Shown here: positions 43,072 to 45,744 of the stretch, piece by piece
Numbering within the stretch: position 1 is the stretch's first letter
How the letters are laid out: each line of letters opens with the position of its first letter
DNA from: an uncultured Clostridiaceae bacterium
GTDB taxonomy: Bacteria > Bacillota > Clostridia > TANB77 > CAG-508
NCBI GenBank assembly: GCA_947642455.1
Contig: CANRSN010000017.1
Span: 1 to 45,744, forward strand
Direction: 5' to 3'
Length of the DNA stretch: 45,744 nt
Position numbers and translations under genes: made by a program
Notes under the pieces: generated by a model
Seen by the model: the letters and a program-made list of their open reading frames with translations, nothing else
Told to the model about the DNA's origin: nothing
Database searches by the model: none

Positions 43072-43760
43072 AATATTCTCTCAATTATAATATCTGCTAC
43101 TGTCAAATTAGTTTCATTTGTTACATTATCTATGATTGTTCTAGCAACATCACAAGGTTTCATAAATGTAGACTGCTTTTCTTCTGATACATAATCTCTA
43201 CTATTTTTATAAAATTCTGTATTTATTCCACCTGGATATACTCCTATTACTTTTACACTTGTACCTTTATATGCTACTTTTAAACTTTCTGTATATCCTC
43301 TTTCTCCCCATTTAGTAGCACAATATACCGCTTCTTGTTTGTTTCCTCTTAATGCTGCTGATGACATTATATTTATTATTTTTAAATCTTTTTCTTCTTT
43401 TACTTTTAAAGTTTCTGTTGAAAATAAAATCATACCTTGCAAACCTTTAAAGCATTTATCTATATCCTCTTTTTCATATTTTGTAGGCAACTTAAATGAC
43501 GGCTCTCCTGCATTATTAATTAATATGTTTATATTTCCTAAATTTGATATTTCATTAATAATATTTTTAACAGATTCATTATCTGAAATATCTCCTATAA
43601 ATCCTTTGTAGTTTTCTCTATATGTATTATCTAATACTTTCATTTTCTCAAAATCTCTATCTATGTTACATACAAAATAATTTTTCTCTATAAATTGTTT
43701 AATAAGTTCCAAGCCTAGTCCACTTGCTCCACCTGTTATAATTACTATGTTTTTATCCAT
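43059..43760 (-). CDS. short-chain dehydrogenase/reductase
   Basis: Encodes 233 residues of the Rossmann-type SDR family. Cofactor motif TGGASGLG at residues 10-17, NNAG in ILINNAGEPS, catalytic Ser in NIMSSAALRG and YCATK as the YxxxK motif. The substrate is unknown. AGGAGGAAACAAA precedes the ATG. Its last codons overlap the 5'-truncated metallo-beta-lactamase frame, and the C-terminal residues (RILCNF) may be altered by that junction. Confidence 0.9.
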   Translation of the reverse strand: MDKNIVIITGGASGLGLELIKQFIEKNYFVCNIDRDFEKMKVLDNTYRENYKGFIGDISDNESVKNIINEISNLGNINILINNAGEPSFKLPTKYEKEDIDKCFKGLQGMILFSTETLKVKEEKDLKIINIMSSAALRGNKQEAVYCATKWGERGYTESLKVAYKGTSVKVIGVYPGGINTEFYKNSRDYVSEEKQSTFMKPCDVARTIIDNVTNETNLTVADIIIERILCNF

Positions 43761-43774
43761 TTTGTTTCCTCCTT

Positions 43775-44597
43775 CTATTTATCTCTTTTTATATAATAAT
43801 ATTCTGTACATACATCTTTAAACCCTAATTTTCTATATGTATCTGCTGGATAATATCCTTCTTCTGTTTGTAAAAATGCTAATTTTAGTTTTTTATCTTT
43901 GCACATCTCTAATTGTTGCTTTATAATTTCTTTTCCAATCCCTTTACATCTAAAATCCTTTTTCACAGCTAGTCCATATATGCCATAAATCTCTTTATCA
44001 TATACACCACTTGTAATACCTACTATTTCATCATTTACTTTAGCAAAGAAAAATTCGTCTGTGTATTCATTTTCTACCTTTTTATAGCTTTCATAGACTT
44101 CTTTATATATCGAATCAAAATCTCCATAAGGATCATCTTTATCTCCTGTTTGATATGCTTTTATCATTTCCTCACTATATAATTTCATATTTGTTGTTTT
44201 CTCTAATTTCACATTTAAATCACACTTACTTTTAATATTATTTAGCTCTTCGAAATTATCGAAAATTTGCCATACTTCATTTGAAACCATTTCATAGCTA
44301 TTATCAAAAAATATTTCTCTCTTATTATAAATTTCTTCCATATATGGTAATATAGCAATAGCAACATCTCTATTTTTTGCTTTCATTTTACTACTTGCAT
44401 CTAATATAATTTTATCTTTTATCAAATTCTTCTTTATTATTTGCTTTTATGTCCGTAATAAAGTTGTACCAATAGTCCTTAATTTTGTTGTGATATGTAA
44501 TTTTGTATTTTTCAAAATTATTTATTCCATCAAATTGAAATCCTAAATTAGCATATACATTAAAATGGTTTAATTTTTTTATCAATTCTAAATCCAT
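43775..44597 (-). pseudogene. GNAT acetyltransferase split by a frameshift
   Basis: Two frames belong together. The first (44597 to 44412, 61 residues) reads MDLELIKKLNHFNVYANLGF and ends NNKEEFDKR. The second continues DKIILDASSKMKAKNRDVAI and includes the acetyl-CoA loop of a GNAT enzyme, AVKKDFRCKGIGKEIIKQQL, then TEEGYYPADTYRKLGF. The run AAAA (plus-strand T at 44417-44420) has one base too many; with three A the frame is continuous, giving about 273 residues. The second frame alone has only a TTG and no ribosome site. Decay, or a sequence error. Confidence 0.7.
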
Positions 44598-44615
44598 AAC
44601 ACTTCTCCTCTAAAT

Positions 44616-45496
44616 TTATATTTCATATCTTGTTTCTATATCAATATAATCATTTCTAGGAATTAAAATCACATTTAATGTATCATCTTCAATATAGGAG
44701 CTTATATCATTAATTAATTCATTTTTATTTTTTACAATATAATTAGTATATATTTTTATTATTTTACTAATATGCAATTTATTTTCTAATAAAGGAACAA
44801 CTATATTTTCTCTTACTTCTCCTATATTGCTACTTTCTTTATTTATCAATTTTTTTATATTTTTTTATTTACTTTACTAGCATCTAAACTTAATACTATT
44901 TGCTTTTCTTTATCTAAATTTTTTGACATTAAAATTTTTTCTAAAAATCTTATACTATCATAATCTGACTTTGTATATTTATCTGTTCTAGTTAAATTTA
45001 GATTAAATGTTGTATTTATCTTTTTTAATACTTCACAAAATTTAATGGTATTTTTTAGAATAGTAACATCATCTTTTATTGGTAATCTTCCAATCAAGCT
45101 TTTATTTGGATTATCAATAAATTTCATATACATGTCTTTTCCTTCTGCTATATTTAATAGTATTTTATAGAACATAATATTAGCATCTAAATTGTCCTTA
45201 TATCTACTATTTATATTGAAATTAAAATTGAATTGTATATCAGCACTATTATTTTCTTCATTTATGTTGCTAACTACAAATTTTATTTTTATGACAATAA
45301 AACTATCTTGTTTCTCATTATTTAAAATTCCTGTAAAAAAATATGGATATAATTTATGTTGTTTTTTAGTCATTTCTAACAAAAAATCGGAATCAATAGT
45401 TACTTGATTATTATAATTATTTTGTTCTATTGTGTTATTATTTCCTATAAATTGTGCTATATTACTTTGATTTTCTTCTTTATTTACTTTCTCCAT
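44616..45496 (-). pseudogene. unrecognised protein split by a poly-A frameshift
   Basis: The first frame (45496 to 44855, 213 residues) starts MEKVNKEENQSNIAQFIGNN and contains NNTIEQNNYNNQ, then a region of beta and helical character without known motifs. It stops in an A-rich stretch. The next frame (from 44849, 77 residues; TTG, no ribosome site) begins LINKESSNIGEV. Adding one A to the first A7 run makes a single frame of about 290 residues. A short Asn-rich GNNNTI motif near the N-terminus also occurs in the gene upstream. Function unknown. Confidence 0.55.
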
Positions 45497-45671
45497 TGTT
45501 CATATTCTCCTGTTTTATTGTATTATTGTTTCCTATGCTAAAACTACGATTTTTTTGTTTATTTATGTTGTATTTCTTTTTAGTATAAAATGTTCCTCCA
45601 GCAAAACCTGCTAAAAAAGTTATAATTGCTATAATTAATTCCAAAATTAATTTTGTCATATCTGTATCCAT
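45480..45671 (-). CDS. small membrane protein with GNNNTI tail
   Basis: Encodes 63 residues: one membrane helix (about 6-28, ILELIIAIITFLAGFAGGTFY), a basic stretch (TKKKYNINKQKNR), then SIGNNNTIKQENMNNGESK. AGGGGAG precedes the ATG. It overlaps the next gene by 17 bases, so the two are translated together. The GNNNTI(E/K)Q motif shared with that protein suggests a paired role. I recognise no family. Confidence 0.6.
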   Translation of the reverse strand: MDTDMTKLILELIIAIITFLAGFAGGTFYTKKKYNINKQKNRSFSIGNNNTIKQENMNNGESK

Positions 45672-45689
45672 AAATTTCTCCCCTTTAGT

Positions 45690-45744
45690 TTATTCCAATC
45701 CTTCTAATCTCTTCTTTATCTCTTCTGGTGAAGGTAATAAATTC
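45690..45744 (-). CDS. C-terminal end of a gene cut by the window edge
   Basis: The most plausible frame reads NLLPSPEEIKKRLEGLE then TAA at 45690-45692, 19 bases before the next start. It is helical and charged; too short to name. Confidence 0.4.
   Translation of the reverse strand, partial: NLLPSPEEIKKRLEGLE

Noticed and set aside
1-45744. CRISPR array
   Set aside because: No regularly spaced short direct repeats; the recurring sequences are dispersed palindromes with unequal spacing.

Overview
The window is very AT-rich Bacillota DNA, almost certainly class Clostridia. The signs are PolC, a sporulation-type sigma-H, RqcH, two sortases with LPXTG proteins, strong AGGAGG ribosome sites and cohesin/dockerin proteins. 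An uncultured gut lineage is likely, but this is inference because there is no rRNA here.

Layout. (1) 1-2100, minus strand: the 5' part of a formylglycine-generating-enzyme-like surface protein, out of frame at a run of nine G, then two small membrane proteins. (2) 2476-3162: an unrecognised plus-strand gene. (3) 3249-12431, minus strand: the housekeeping block pyrH-frr-uppS-cdsA-rseP-polC, without the dxr and ispG often found inside it. (4) 12790-16462: a sortase, a small LPQTG protein, ychF, sigH and tRNA-Thr(GGT). (5) 16463-25020: an accessory island that starts at the 3' end of tRNA-Thr. A second copy of the tRNA 3' end lies at 22497-22520. The island holds a broken serine recombinase, an internally deleted ORF6N protein and a second remnant of it, a frameshifted KilA-N gene, an orphan radical SAM enzyme, an AAA_14/DUF4143 ATPase, a hydrolase fragment, an orphan gene with its own promoter, and a group II intron reverse transcriptase remnant. 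(6) 25026-27912: a Nudix hydrolase, rqcH and a small membrane protein. (7) 28206-38099: a cell-surface cluster. (8) 38309-41828: rnr, secG, a PNPOx-like flavoprotein and a damaged acetyltransferase. (9) 42003-45744: small accessory genes, several of them broken.

The most interesting system is region 7. Two secreted glucosaminidases (GH73-like) each end in a dockerin. Each lies just upstream of, or near, a secreted protein with a cohesin-like N-terminus that is fixed to the membrane by a C-terminal helix. A third cohesin-like protein carries an LPKTG wall anchor and sits beside a sortase. I read this as a cellulosome-like way of docking cell-wall hydrolases onto the cell's own surface.

The second notable feature is a family of palindromic, MITE-like repeats in the intergenic regions, with at least five clear copies. 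The 34-bp terminal inverted repeats are perfect in the best copy, which is also flanked by a 10-bp direct repeat. Two copies share a nearly identical 55-nt core closed by a stem that is kept by compensating changes. This could be a structured RNA or a mobile hairpin element.

Several genes are interrupted by single-base changes in homopolymers (780-788, 44417-44420, about 44860-44875). These are either real decay or phase variation, or assembly errors.
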